Positions 44,423-55,081 of a DNA stretch of 64,000 nt are shown here, piece after piece (within the stretch, counting starts at the first letter, position 1; the number at the start of each line of letters is the position of its first letter). This stretch comes from Salvia splendens (Eukaryota; Streptophyta; Magnoliopsida; Lamiales; Lamiaceae). A model generated the notes under the pieces. It saw nothing but the letters and a program-made list of their open reading frames with translations, had not been told where the DNA came from and ran no database searches. The stretch spans positions 620,001 through 684,000 of the forward strand of contig NC_056037.1 in the NCBI RefSeq assembly GCF_004379255.2, given 5' to 3'. A program made the position numbers and the translations under genes.

Positions 44423-47416
44423 CTATGTAGATGTTGTGAATCTTATCCACATCCTCTCTATCAACCCAAAATATGCAACTCTCCACGTCTTCTTCAACAC
44501 TAATGCTGTGCAAACCATTGAAAATCCCAGTGCATAACCCAAAGATAGCAGCACATAAAACCACTCAACCTCTGCACCGTTCTCAGTCATCTCTTTAGTT
44601 CCTCCTTCACTGCAGTTGCTTGTCAATGGCAGGCCGCAGAGATGGTTACCAACGAAGCTTGAAGCATTGAAGCTCTGGAGCTGCGTGCCGTCTGGAATCC
44701 TTCCTGTTAAGTTGTTGTAAGACAAGTCGAGATAACCCAAACTAGATATGGATGCAAGGCTGCTGGGAATTCGACCCCAAAGGGAGTTTCTTGATAGATC
44801 AAGAGATTCCAATTGCTTCATTTCTCCAATATTCTCGGGGATCAAGCCGGTCAGCTGATTCCCCGACAAGTTTAAGGATCCCAGCTCCGACAAACTTGTT
44901 AACTCATTTGGAATTTCTCCGGACAGACTGTTCATTGAAAGGTCGATGCTGGTAACCAAGGGAAGGATGTTGTCGAACTCCAGTTTACTGCCTTTTTTCA
45001 CTATCAGTGCGCTCTCTCTGAACCCTCCTGGACTGTAAAGGGAGTAAGAGTACCATGATTTCTCATTTCCATACAGTTTGAATAGATCTGACATTTTCCT
45101 CTTCATTACCATTGCAGTGAAATTTCTAATACACCTCGGTATTATGCCTGAAAGTTCGTTGTTGGCGATATCCAATATCTGGAGATAGCTCAGCTGGCAA
45201 ATCTCTGAAGATATCTCATCACTCATGTTGTTTGAGCGAAGTATGAGGATCCTCAACTCGACTAGGCTTGTTCCTATCCACGCTGGTATGTTCCCTTCAA
45301 GATTGTTATCTGCAAGCCCCATCTTCACCAGCTTAATGCAGTTATGCATTGCAAAAGGTATCTTCCCGGAGAATCTATTATTTTCAAGATTCAAAGATTG
45401 TAGATTAGCAAGAAATCCAATAGAAGGTGGAATGCTTCCATACATTTGGTTATTTCCTAGGCTCAAATATCTTAAAGAAGGCCATTTGTTCCAACAATCT
45501 GGCAGTTCCCCACTTAATTGATTCTCTCCCAGATGAAGAATCTCCAACGAATATGTTGGATATGTCTCATCACATAGAAAGTGAGCTATGCCTCCAGAGA
45601 ATGAATTATTGGACAAATCAAGCTCCTTCAAACCATCTCCAACTCGAGGCAATGGGCCTTCGAGATTGTTAAAACTCAAGTATATGAACTGATTAGCGCC
45701 ACGGAAATCTGGGATCTCTCCATGAAGATGGTTATGGGAGAGATTCAAAATCTGAGTATCCCAAAACCAGCTTGGAATACTACCTGTGATTCCAGTACCA
45801 GCCAGATTAAGATAGTATGAAAGATTTTTCTGTGTCTCGAGCCATGAAGGAATCTTGGAGCTGGAGCCTAAGCTCCATGATTCTAGTCCAAGAACAACAA
45901 GTTGGAACGGGGGAATCCAACTTTGGCTTACATTCAAACTCAACTGATTGTGAGAAGCTGAGAAAATCTTGAGTTTAGTGAGATTTGCGAAGAGAGTTTC
46001 AGTCACTACTCCTTCCAGTTTGTTATCAAAGATAAAAATTCTTTCAAGATTAAAAAGTTCGCCCAAACTATGCGGAAGGTTTTGAGTTAGTTTGTTACCA
46101 CCTAAGCCCAAAACTTTCAAAGATGACAACTTTCCTATGCTGGCTGGAATTGGACCAGTTAGTAAATTCTTGTTGAGATTAAGATATTCAAGACTCTTAA
46201 ACTCTCCTATTTGATCTATCAGCTGACCAGAGATTTGATTTAATTGAAAATCTAGAACTTCCAATGCTTCCAAGAAGCACTCCGACATATTTCCAAATAA
46301 ATCAGACACATTTCCTTGGAAATTATTGTTGGATAAGGACAACCTTCTTGTTTTGCACAGGTTAGTAAATCCTGCTGGAACTGCACCTGTTAGGAAGTTG
46401 AAATCCAAAACAACAAACTCCAAATCTATACAAGAATAGAGCCAAACAGGAACTGTGGAGTTTAAAAAATTGAAAGAGAGATCAATATACTTCAGTTTGG
46501 TGGCATTACTGTTAGCTTGAATTGGACCTATGAAAGAGTTGTTCCTTAGATCAAGAAAATGAAGATTGTGAAGCCCAAATATCCATTTTGGGACCTCAGT
46601 GGAATGGAAGTTGTTAGAAGAGAGATCAAGAAGAGTTAAGGAAGTGATGTTGAGATAACTCAGAGGAGATATGTAACTTAGGCTGCAATTTTGAAAACGA
46701 AGCTGTTGCAAAGAAGGGAGTGTGTTGATCACCTGCACCCAATCTGTAGCTCTGCTGAGGTTCACAAAGTTCATATTGAGATTCTCAAGTCCTGAAAGCC
46801 GCGTTAACCATTCAAGATTATCAACTTGTAGCAGGTTTGGAAAGCTTACATGAGCAGCAAATTCCATGTCTGGATAGCCAGCCAAATTTCTGCTGTGATA
46901 GTAGTTTTTGTGACCAGCAGGTATAATGTTTGGAAAACCGGCCATATCTAGAGTGCGTAGATATGAAAGGTTTCCGATGTTATGGGGAATCACTCCATGA
47001 AATCCAGCAAAAGAGAGGTTAAAAAGCTCGAGATTTGTGAATGATCCGAAGAAGGAAGGGATTGTTTGTTTGAAGTTGTTGAGACTCAAGTCAAGATGAG
47101 ACAAGTGTTTGAGATTGAGCAAAGATGAATTGATTTGGCCTCTCAAACTCAAACCGCGGAGATGGAGCTGGTGAACATGTCCAGTTGAGTTGTTGCAGAC
47201 TACACCATTCCATTTGCAACAGTTGACATCATTATCTTCATTCCATGAAGAGAGTTGATTGTAGGGATCTTGCAAGGAGTGCTTGAAACTTAGGAGTGAC
47301 TGTTTTTCGATTTGCGGGCAGAATATAGAGTTGCTTTTGCATAGTTTGAAACAAATACTAGGGATGAAAACAAATAAGAAAGATAGAGTTGCAATGCTTG
47401 GATTTGAGCTGCTCAT
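44423..47416 (-). CDS. Receptor-like protein (LRR-RLP, EIX2-like), copy 2
   Basis: Single-exon gene of 997 aa, the same length as copy 1 and very similar throughout. Same order: signal peptide, LRRNT with CCKWNGVVC, about 27-30 LRRs, island (about 780-830), LRRCT (NHLCGLPLTSNCSEG), membrane span with GYALG (a GxxxG motif used by RLPs to pair with SOBIR1-type kinases), short tail ending WIRFTTST. Differences from copy 1 cluster in the mid-ectodomain LRRs (for example FRGANQFIYLSFNN versus VRGAAQFIYLSSNK) and in the island (SLYSPGGFRES versus SMFNAGGFTEN), where ligand specificity usually sits. No breaks. The start codon region is duplicated upstream (see repeats). Confidence 0.94.
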   Translation of the reverse strand: MSSSNPSIATLSFLFVFIPSICFKLCKSNSIFCPQIEKQSLLSFKHSLQDPYNQLSSWNEDNDVNCCKWNGVVCNNSTGHVHQLHLRGLSLRGQINSSLLNLKHLSHLDLSLNNFKQTIPSFFGSFTNLELFNLSFAGFHGVIPHNIGNLSYLRTLDMAGFPNIIPAGHKNYYHSRNLAGYPDMEFAAHVSFPNLLQVDNLEWLTRLSGLENLNMNFVNLSRATDWVQVINTLPSLQQLRFQNCSLSYISPLSYLNITSLTLLDLSSNNFHSTEVPKWIFGLHNLHFLDLRNNSFIGPIQANSNATKLKYIDLSFNFLNSTVPVWLYSCIDLEFVVLDFNFLTGAVPAGFTNLCKTRRLSLSNNNFQGNVSDLFGNMSECFLEALEVLDFQLNQISGQLIDQIGEFKSLEYLNLNKNLLTGPIPASIGKLSSLKVLGLGGNKLTQNLPHSLGELFNLERIFIFDNKLEGVVTETLFANLTKLKIFSASHNQLSLNVSQSWIPPFQLVVLGLESWSLGSSSKIPSWLETQKNLSYYLNLAGTGITGSIPSWFWDTQILNLSHNHLHGEIPDFRGANQFIYLSFNNLEGPLPRVGDGLKELDLSNNSFSGGIAHFLCDETYPTYSLEILHLGENQLSGELPDCWNKWPSLRYLSLGNNQMYGSIPPSIGFLANLQSLNLENNRFSGKIPFAMHNCIKLVKMGLADNNLEGNIPAWIGTSLVELRILILRSNNMSDEISSEICQLSYLQILDIANNELSGIIPRCIRNFTAMVMKRKMSDLFKLYGNEKSWYSYSLYSPGGFRESALIVKKGSKLEFDNILPLVTSIDLSMNSLSGEIPNELTSLSELGSLNLSGNQLTGLIPENIGEMKQLESLDLSRNSLWGRIPSSLASISSLGYLDLSYNNLTGRIPDGTQLQSFNASSFVGNHLCGLPLTSNCSEGGTKEMTENGAEVEWFYVLLSLGYALGFSMVCTALVLKKTWRVAYFGLIERMWIRFTTST

Positions 47417-47590
47417 CTTTGTTAGTGTTATGGCAATGATGATTAGGAAGATATATATACGATTAAAATTTCAATAAATTTGTCATATAATTACTATTTA
47501 CAGCAGTTGATTTTTAGATATCTAGAATTCAAGATATAATAACAAAAGGTACAAAGTCATAACAAATTTCATACCTAATGAATTGGACCA
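47402..47590 (+). repeat. Tandem duplication of RLP copy 2 start/promoter, proximal unit
   Basis: Runs from the RLP copy 2 start codon outward. Matches 47,596-47,788 almost base for base (ATATACGATTAAAATTTCAA, AACAAAAGGTACAAAGTCAT). Confidence 0.88.
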
Positions 47591-47595
47591 TAACT

Positions 47596-47788
47596 TGATT
47601 TGAGTTGCCCATCTTTGTTTGTGTTATGGCAATGATGGTTAGGAAGATATATATATACGATTAAAATTTCAATAAATTTGTCATATAATTACTATTTATA
47701 GCAGTTGATTTTTAGATGATCTAGAATTCAAGATATAACAACAAAAGGTACAAAGTCATAACAAATTTCGTACATAATGTATTGGACC
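47596..47788 (+). repeat. Tandem duplication of RLP copy 2 start/promoter, distal unit
   Basis: Partner of the proximal unit. It retains GAGTTGCCCATCTTTGTT, the equivalent of the start-codon context, so a decoy minus-strand ATG lies about 190 bp upstream of the real one. Confidence 0.88.
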
Positions 47789-47934
47789 CAAAAGTTTTTT
47801 TTAGACAAATATAAATGATCAATTTTAGACTTTAGTCTTGTATGAATTTATACCTAAAATTAAATGTACCTTTAGAACAAAAAGAATGAAATGGTCGATA
47901 TTTAATTATTATAGCAATGATAATAAAAAAAATA

Positions 47935-48736
47935 CGGTTTTACTTTAATTGTGACTACAACTACGGTGGAAAATCACGTCTTGTCTCATCCCAGCGAGAC
48001 GAGTTGGGGGAACGTGTTGCGAGCGGCCCTCTCGGCGGGCTTCCATGATGGGGGTGAGGGAGGGGGGTTGTTTCACCCCTCCCCCAACGTGGCGTCTCCC
48101 TATTTGCTTGTGAAACCCACTCGTCCATGCAAGTGGGCTTCATAATATAGTTGTTACATCTTGATATTTTATAATAAAATAAACAATATATATAATTATT
48201 AAATTATCACACTTTTTCCAAATATAATTGTTATTCTACCATTTTTTCTTTTTTTTTATTTATTCTATTTTTTATCCCCCAATTCATTTTATAATCATTT
48301 AGAATATCTTACTCATCACATATTTTTTCACAAAAAAAAAACTCTCACTCAATTGATTATCGGCTGAAAGTCGTACATCGGACACTACCCACTTCATGCC
48401 AAAACAATTGGAGTCGAATAGTCGTCTTATTCAGACTCTCGAGTGTGATATGAGCTTCCATATGCCACCACCGCCATAGTAATTTGTCTTATGTAATTCT
48501 ATGATTTTTTTATTACATACTTAATTTTTAATTTTTAGGAATTATAATGATTTTAGTTTTTTCAATTAAAATTTTTAAATGAAATATTTTTAATTAATTA
48601 TTTTTTTAAATTAAAAAAAATAATATAATGGAACCCATGAATAACTAATAAAATTGGAATGGTAGAATGTGGGTATTATAGAGCTCATAAATAATAAAGG
48701 GAATTGATGGATTAAGAAAATGGTTATAGATGCCCT
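47935..48736. mobile_element. Possible Harbinger-like MITE with GC-rich end
   Basis: GC-rich block at 47,965-48,140 with hairpin CCCACTCGTCCATGCAAGTGGG, similar in style to the Harbinger ends, followed by AT-rich filler and a right border TATAGATGCCC then TAA. No matching left terminus was found. Tentative. Confidence 0.35.
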
Positions 48737-48829
48737 AATAAAAAGAGAGCCACGACTTAAGACTTAGACTTTTCAAATAAAGAAATTTATGGTTGAAATA
48801 TAACTGCGACTATAATTTTTCGATGCCAC

Positions 48830-49073
48830 ACTAATAAGTCAGGTTGCCTTAAAAATTACTCCAAAAAGACAGCCAAGAGTTGGACTTGGGACTTGGACTT
48901 TGCATAGAATTTCATTTTCAATTTGACATGTGTCCTAATATTAAATGATCTAATGTAGATAAGTAGTGACAGTAAACAACAACGATAATATTAAGGCTTA
49001 CTCACAGTATTAATTTTGAATTTTATAGCGGAAAAAATTACAAATTGAAAAGAAATCGATAATTTCAAGTTCT
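48830..49073. repeat. RLP segment 2, distal 5' flank repeat
   Basis: Shares AAGTCAGGTTG, GACTTGGACTTTGCATAGAA and TTTCATTTTCAATTTGACATG with 42,570-42,680 and 57,115-57,200, in the same order, marking the upstream edge of segment 2. Confidence 0.65.
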
Positions 49074-49074
49074 A

Positions 49075-49265
49075 TCAAATGATTGTTCCGTTTACCACTT
49101 TGGTAATCAGTAATCTGAATATCCATAACAGTTCGATAAATCGTTTAATAAGAACTTCGGGTTGAGTACCTGATTTTTTTTACTGCTTATATAAATTGTA
49201 CCAATTGACAATCATCGAATCTTATTTCATTGCTTTTAAAACCAATAATTTACATCATTAATCAC
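49075..49265 (+). mobile_element. SINE-like repeat copy 2
   Basis: Parallel to 36,770-36,985: CTTCGGGTTGAGTACCTGATTTT, GACAATCATCGAATCTTATTTCA and ATTTACATCATTAATCA in order. The B box is mutated relative to copy 1. Confidence 0.4.
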
Positions 49266-49276
49266 TATGCTCATAA

Positions 49277-51321
49277 GAGCATCCCCTTCAAGAGCATCGA
49301 TATGGGTCCATCCCCACGTTTATTAATTTTTTACTCCCTACTATTTCCTAAGAACAAAACACTTTCATCCATGCTCTTCCACAAATACATGCTCAAGGGT
49401 CCTATCATTCTATTATTTAATTTAAATAAAATCATTTCTACAATATTAAAATACATTAAAAATATCCAAAATACTATTAATAATTACTAAAAAATTAAAA
49501 ATTATATAATTAAAAGCTTAAAAATTAAAATTTTCATAATAAAGTATAAAAAATAAAAATTACATAATTTAAATCATAAAAATTAAAAATTACATAATTA
49601 AATTCATAAAAATTAAAAAACTCACTACTCGTTGCCGAATTTCGCCCAAATATGTTTGATTAAGGCATCTTGTAGCTCATTGTGGGTTTTGGTATCGCTA
49701 TTGTGTGTCTTGTTTGGATCCTCTCGCGCACCGTCGTATGCATACCTTGGCGTGGGGGAGACCTTGCGGTTGAGCTTCCGGCTTCATCCTCTTCGTTAAA
49801 GTTAGCAGTCATCGGTCATTCGTCAGCTATAATCATGTTGTGCAAGATAATATGATGACGGAAATATTTGTAACGTACCACAGCCGAGACGGGGCCCTCA
49901 CAATGTTGAATCGGTCTTGAAGGACCCCAAAAACTCTTTGGACGTCTTTCCGAGCAGCCTCTTGACGCTGTGCATAAAGAACCCGTCTCGGGTCTTGCGG
50001 ATTGTTGAGCGTCTTCATGAAAGTCGACCACCTTGGGTAGATACCATCGACGAAATAGTAACCCATGTGGTATGGATTTTCGTTGACGGTGAAGTCGATC
50101 ACCGGTAATACACCATTCAAAACATCATTGAAGAGTGGTGAAGAATAGAGCACATTCAAGTCGTTGTTGGATCCGGCAACACCGAAATATGCATGTCAAA
50201 TCCATAGGCGGTGGTCGGCGACTGCTTCAAGGATAAGGGTTGGGCCGCCGCCTTTGTGGCCGCTTAAGTGTTGCCTCCTCCAAGCGTTCGGGCAATTCTT
50301 CCACTTCCAATGCATGCAGTCAATGCTGCCAAGCATACCGGGAAATCCGTGGACTGTTTCGTGAAGATGAAGCAACTGTTGACAATCTTCGATGGTAGGT
50401 GCCTGAAGGAATTCCTCACTGAAAGCAGAACGAACGTTGTCGCAAAAATTTTTGAGGCATTCGATTCCAGTTGACTCAGCCACATGCAAATACTCATCGA
50501 AGAGGTCAGCCGTTTGCCCAGTAGCAAGTTGTCGGAGGGCACAAGTACACTTCTGCAACGCCGAGAGACTTTGCCGACCGGTTGCGTCTCTACGTGATTG
50601 AAAGTATTCAACACGGCGGACAATGTGTTGACAATACGCATAAACAACCGTTTTGACATGCGAAAACGGCACCGGAAGTAATCTTCCGGAAACCGCGGCT
50701 CGTAGGAAAAATAGTCGACGACGAGCCTTTCTTGGGCTCCCTCCCGGTCACGAGGGATGTAGAGGCGATTTGATCTAGTTGGTCGAGGAGGAGGGGCGGG
50801 GGCAGCGGCGGCGACATAGGCATCATAGGCGGTACGATATTGTTCATAGTATTCTTGTTCTTCGCGCTCCGCTTCCGCAATGATATCGCTGATATCCATT
50901 TTTGCATTTAGAGAGGGTATGAGTGAGAGTGGAAGATGTAGATGAGTTGTATGAAAAAATATGAATGAGAGATAATTTGATGTGAAAATTGGATGATGAA
51001 TGTGTGTATTTATAGATGATTTTGGAATCAAAATATATAAATAAATAAAAAATTCAAAAAAGCAGTAATAAAACGACTATATTTTTGAGAATCCGAAAAT
51101 ATATATTTTTAATTTTTAATATTATTTTTAAAAAAATAGAAATTGCAACGGCTAAGCTGTTGGCGAATGAGAACGCGCCACGTCGCCCTGCTCAGCGACA
51201 CAAACGTGCTCGATACATCGAGCAGCTCCGTGCCGTCGGCAAAAGTGCAGCAGTGGACAGCAGCGTGCCGCGCCGTCGGCACAGACGACGTCATTCCCCA
51301 AAAGCATAGTTAGGGATGCTC
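49277..51321. mobile_element. PIF/Harbinger element carrying a decayed transposase
   Basis: Left terminus GAGCATCCC, right terminus GGGATGCTC, TAA on both sides; 2,045 bp. It encodes a minus-strand transposase pseudogene. Left subterminal sequence (CTCAAGGGTCCTATCATTCT then AT-rich) matches the 29,298 element (CTCAAGGGTCTCATCATTAT), and the right GC-rich palindrome TGCTCGATACATCGAGCA matches too, so the two belong to one family. Confidence 0.92.
49625..50899 (-). pseudogene. PIF/Harbinger DDE transposase (ALP1-like, Plant_tran) pseudogene
   Basis: Starts MDISDIIAEAEREEQEYYEQ at 50899. First catalytic Asp in MLGSIDCMHWKWKNCP, second Asp in SNNDLNVLYSSPLF. The third acidic position, normally Glu in KDVERAFGVLQ, is Gln here (KDVQRVFGVLQ). 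Breaks: a frameshift near 50,600-50,640, a TGA replacing a Trp codon (LWI-stop-HAYFG, about 50,194), and another shift near 49,870 before the C-terminal part. Not functional. Confidence 0.88.
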
Positions 51322-51324
51322 TAA

Positions 51325-51684
51325 TACTCATAATTTATATGGTCGTAAAGGAAAATCTAAATTCACTATACAAATGTAAGTCATTTATAGAGTTCAATGT
51401 TGGAATAGACTAACTTGAAATCTCAATTTCTACTCTTGAGTGAGAAGTTTTGTGGGCCTCTCGGCCCAATATCTGCTTACGAATGAGCCCAATGGGCTTA
51501 ACCTTATTTATGTCTTCTCGAGAAAATTAAATAAGGAATGTTAGATTTGGAAATAATTAAATAAAAGCCAATTTTTTGCCATCTGTTACATTTATGACAG
51601 TTTGGGTTTGATAAAATGCCCCAAACAGATTTTTCTCTCATATTTCTGGAGAGTAAATTCTTTGTTCAGAATTTGCTCTCAATA
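51325..51684. repeat. RLP segment 3, distal 3' flank repeat
   Basis: Resumes the segment sequence after the Harbinger insertion (ATACTCATAATTTATATGGTCG), with GGGCCTCTCGGCCCAATATCTGC and AGCCCAATGGGCTTAACC, parallel to 37,060-37,260 and 43,540-43,700. Confidence 0.7.
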
Positions 51685-51960
51685 ACTTGACTATGGAAAG
51701 TTGATACATGATTATGATAGTTTTAGCTAAATTGAGAGAAAAAGGAAACAGCATTGTTAATTTTATGTATACGTTGTGAGGCTTACCTACATCCGCTCTA
51801 CCAAACCAAAAATCTTCAAGTGGTGAAGAAGCAATGCGTCGTTTCAGGTTAGACTGTTTATGAGCTTAATAATCAATAAATTGAATTAGGAATGCTTTGT
51901 TTTCTGCCAATGGATTTCGTAAGTTAATGTTATGGACAGTTCCTGTATGTTAAAATGCCC
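51685..51960 (-). pseudogene. Relic of an RLP 3' end, segment 3
   Basis: Degenerate copy of the RLP terminus: GTTGTGAGGCTTACCTACATC, CTCTACCAAACCAAAAATCTTC, followed by TGGACAGTTCCTGTATGTTA. Parallel to 37,850-38,130. Confidence 0.55.
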
Positions 51961-52120
51961 CAACCACTTTGCTCAAATTTTTTGATCAACAACTTAGCTA
52001 TTATACATCATACATATGGAAAGTTGATTTAAGGTTACAATAGTTTTAGCTAAACTGGGAGAAAAAGAAACAACATTACACTAAATAATTTGAGAGTAGA
52101 GGCATAATGCATTGCTAATC

Positions 52121-55081
52121 CTATGTAGATGTTGTGAGGCTTATCCACATCCTCTCTAGCAACCCAAAACATGCATCTCTCCATGCCTTCTTCAACACTA
52201 AGGCTGTGCAAACCACTGAAAATCCCAATGCATAACCCAAAGATAGCAGCACATAAAACCACTCAACCTCTGTAGCTTTCTCATTCATCTCTTTAATTCC
52301 TCCTTCACTACAGTTGCTTGTTAATGGCAGGCCGCAGAGATGGTTACCGACAAAGCTTGAAGCATTGAAGCTCTGGAGCTGTGTGCCATCTGGAATACTT
52401 CCTGTTAAGTTGTTGTAAGACAAGTCGAGATAACCCAAACCAAATATGAATGCAAGGCTGCTGGGAATTCGACCCGACAGGGAGTTTCTTGATAGATCAA
52501 GAGATTCCAACTGCTTCATTTCTCCAATGTTCTCGGGGATCAAACCTGTTAGCTGATTGCTTGACAAGTTTAAGGATCCCAACTCTGACAAACTTGTTAA
52601 CTCATTTGGGATTTCTCCGGACAGACTGTTCACTGAAAGGTCGAACTCCAGTTTACCGCCTTTTTTCACTATCAGTGCACTCTCTCTGAACCCTCCCGCG
52701 TTGAAAAAGGAGTAAGAGTACCATGATTTCTCAACTCCATACAGTTTGAATAGATCTGACAAACTCCTCTTTATAACCATTGCAGTGATATTATGAATAC
52801 ACCTTGGTATTCCGCTCGAGAGTTCATTGTTGGCGAGATCCAATATCTGGAGATAGCTCAACTGGCAAATCTCTGAAGAGATCTCACCACTCATGTTGTT
52901 TGAGCGCAGTATCAGAATCCTCAACTCGACTAGGCTTGTTCCTATCCACGCCGGTATGTTCCCTGCAAGATTGTTATCTGCAAGCCCCATCTTCACCAGC
53001 TTAATGCAGTTGTGCATTGCAAAAGGTATCTTCCCGGAGAATCGATTATTTTGAAGATTCAAAGATTCTAGATTAGCAAGAAATCCCATAGAAGTTGGAA
53101 TGCTTCCATGCATTTGGTTATTGCCTAGGCTCAGATATCTCAAAGAAGGCCATTTGTTCCAACAATCTGGCAATTCCCCACTTAATAGATTTTCTCCCAG
53201 ATGAAGAATCTCCAACGAATATGTTGGATATGTCTCATCACATAGAAAGTGGGCTATGCCTCCATAGAATGAATTATTGGACAGATCAAGCTCCTTCAAA
53301 GCGTCTCCAACTTGAGGCAATGGGCCTTCGAGTTTATTAGAACTCAAGTATATAAACTGGGCAGCGCCACGGAAATCTGGGATCTCTCCGTGAAGATGGT
53401 TATGGGAGAGATTCAAGACCCAAGTATTCCAGAACCAGCTTGGAACACTACCTGAGATTCCAGTACCAGCCAGATTAAGATAGTGCGAAAGATTCTTCTG
53501 TGTCTCAAGCCATGAAGGAATCTTGGAGCCGGAGCCTTAGCCCCATGATCCTAGTCCAAGAGAATTAAGTTGGAAGGGGGGGATCCAACTTTGGCTTACA
53601 TTCAAACTCAACTGATTGGAAGAAGCATAGAGAACTTTGAGTTTAGTGAGATTTGCGAAGAGGGTTTCAGTCACTACTCCTAGCTTGTTATAAAAGACAG
53701 AAATCCATTCAAGATTACAAAGTTGGCCCAAACTATGAGGAAGGTTTTGTGTTAGTTTGTTATCACTTAATGCCAAAACTTTCAAAGATGATAACTTACC
53801 CATGCTGGCTGGAATTGGACCAGTTAGTAAATTCTTGTTGAGATTAAGATGTTCAAAACTCTTAAACTCTCCTAGTTGATCTATCAACTGACCTGAGATT
53901 TGATTAAACTTCAAATCTAGGACTTCCAATGTTTCCAAGAAGCACTCCGAAATATTTCCAAATAAATCAGATACATTTCCTTGGAAATTATTGTTGGATA
54001 AGGACAACCTTCTTGTTTTGCACAGGTTAGTAAATCCTGCTGGAACTGCACCGGTTAGGAAGCTGTAATCCAAGATAACAAACTCCAAATCTATACAAGA
54101 ATAGAGCCAACTTGGTACGATGGAGTTCAAAAAATTGAAAGAGAGATCAATATACTTCAGTTTGGTGGCATTACTGTTAGCTGGAATTGGACCTATGAAA
54201 GAGTTGTTCCTTAGATCAAGAAAATGAAGATTGTGAAGCCCAAATATCCATTTTGGGACCTCAGTGGAATGGAAGTTGTTAGAAGAGAGATCAAGAAGAG
54301 TTAAGGAAGTGATGTTGAGATAACTCAGAGGAGATATGTAACTTAGGCTGCAATTTTGAAAACGAAGATGTTGCAAAGAAGGGAGTGTGTTGATCACCTG
54401 CACCCAATTTGTAGCTCTGCTGAGGTTCACAAAGTTCATATTGAGATTCTCGAGTCCAGAAAGCAGCGATAACCATTCAAGATTATCAACTTGTAGCAGG
54501 TTTGGAAAGCTTACATGAGCAGCAAATTCCATGTCTGGGTAACCACCGTAAGTTGTGGTGTGATAGTAGTTTTTGTGACCAGCAGGCACAATGTTTGGAA
54601 AGCCAGCCATATCTAGAGTGCGTAGATATGAAAGGTTCCCGATGGTATGGGGAATCACTCCATGAAATCCAGCAAAAGAGAGGTTGAAAAGCTCGAGCTT
54701 TGTGAATAATCCAAAGAAGGAAGGGATTGTTTGTTTGAAGTTGTTGAGAATCAAGTCAAGATGAGTCAAGTGTTTGAGATTGAGCAAAGATGAATTGATT
54801 TGGCCTCTCAAACTCAAACCGCGGAGATGGAGTTGGTGAACATGGCCAGTTGAGTTGTTGCAAACTACACCATTCCATTTGCAACAGTTGACATCATTAT
54901 CATCATCCCATGTAGAGAGTTGATGGTATGGATCTTGCATGTATTGCTTGAAACTTAGGAGTGACTGTTTTTCAATTTGTGGGCAGAAAATAAAGTTGCA
55001 TTTGCATAGTTTGAAACAAGTAATAAGGTAGAAAATAAGGAAGAAAGATAGAGTTGCAATGCTTGGATTTGAGCTGGCCAT
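52121..55081 (-). pseudogene. Receptor-like protein copy 3, interrupted by one nonsense codon
   Basis: Same gene as copies 1 and 2 in one frame from MASSNPS (55081) to the terminal TTST stop (52121), but a TAA at 53539-53537 replaces the Leu codon TTA of the SWSLGS motif. The 5' part encodes about 514 residues (signal peptide, LRRNT and roughly half the LRRs). The 3' part (from 53,536) still encodes the remaining LRRs, LRRCT, membrane span with GYALG and tail. Also different: a 30-nt in-frame deletion at about 52,640 that removes 10 residues after KLEFD, and loss of one codon in the NKLxGVVTE motif. No other stop was seen, so inactivation is recent; a truncated soluble LRR protein could still be made. 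Confidence 0.9.

Noticed and set aside
47951..48145. Short open frames in a GC-rich block
   Set aside because: Same reason as above; the block looks like a transposon end with a hairpin.
49833..51031. Reading the Harbinger transposase as an intact host ALP1-like gene
   Set aside because: Frameshifts, an internal stop, loss of the third catalytic acid, and clear transposon termini with TAA target duplication.
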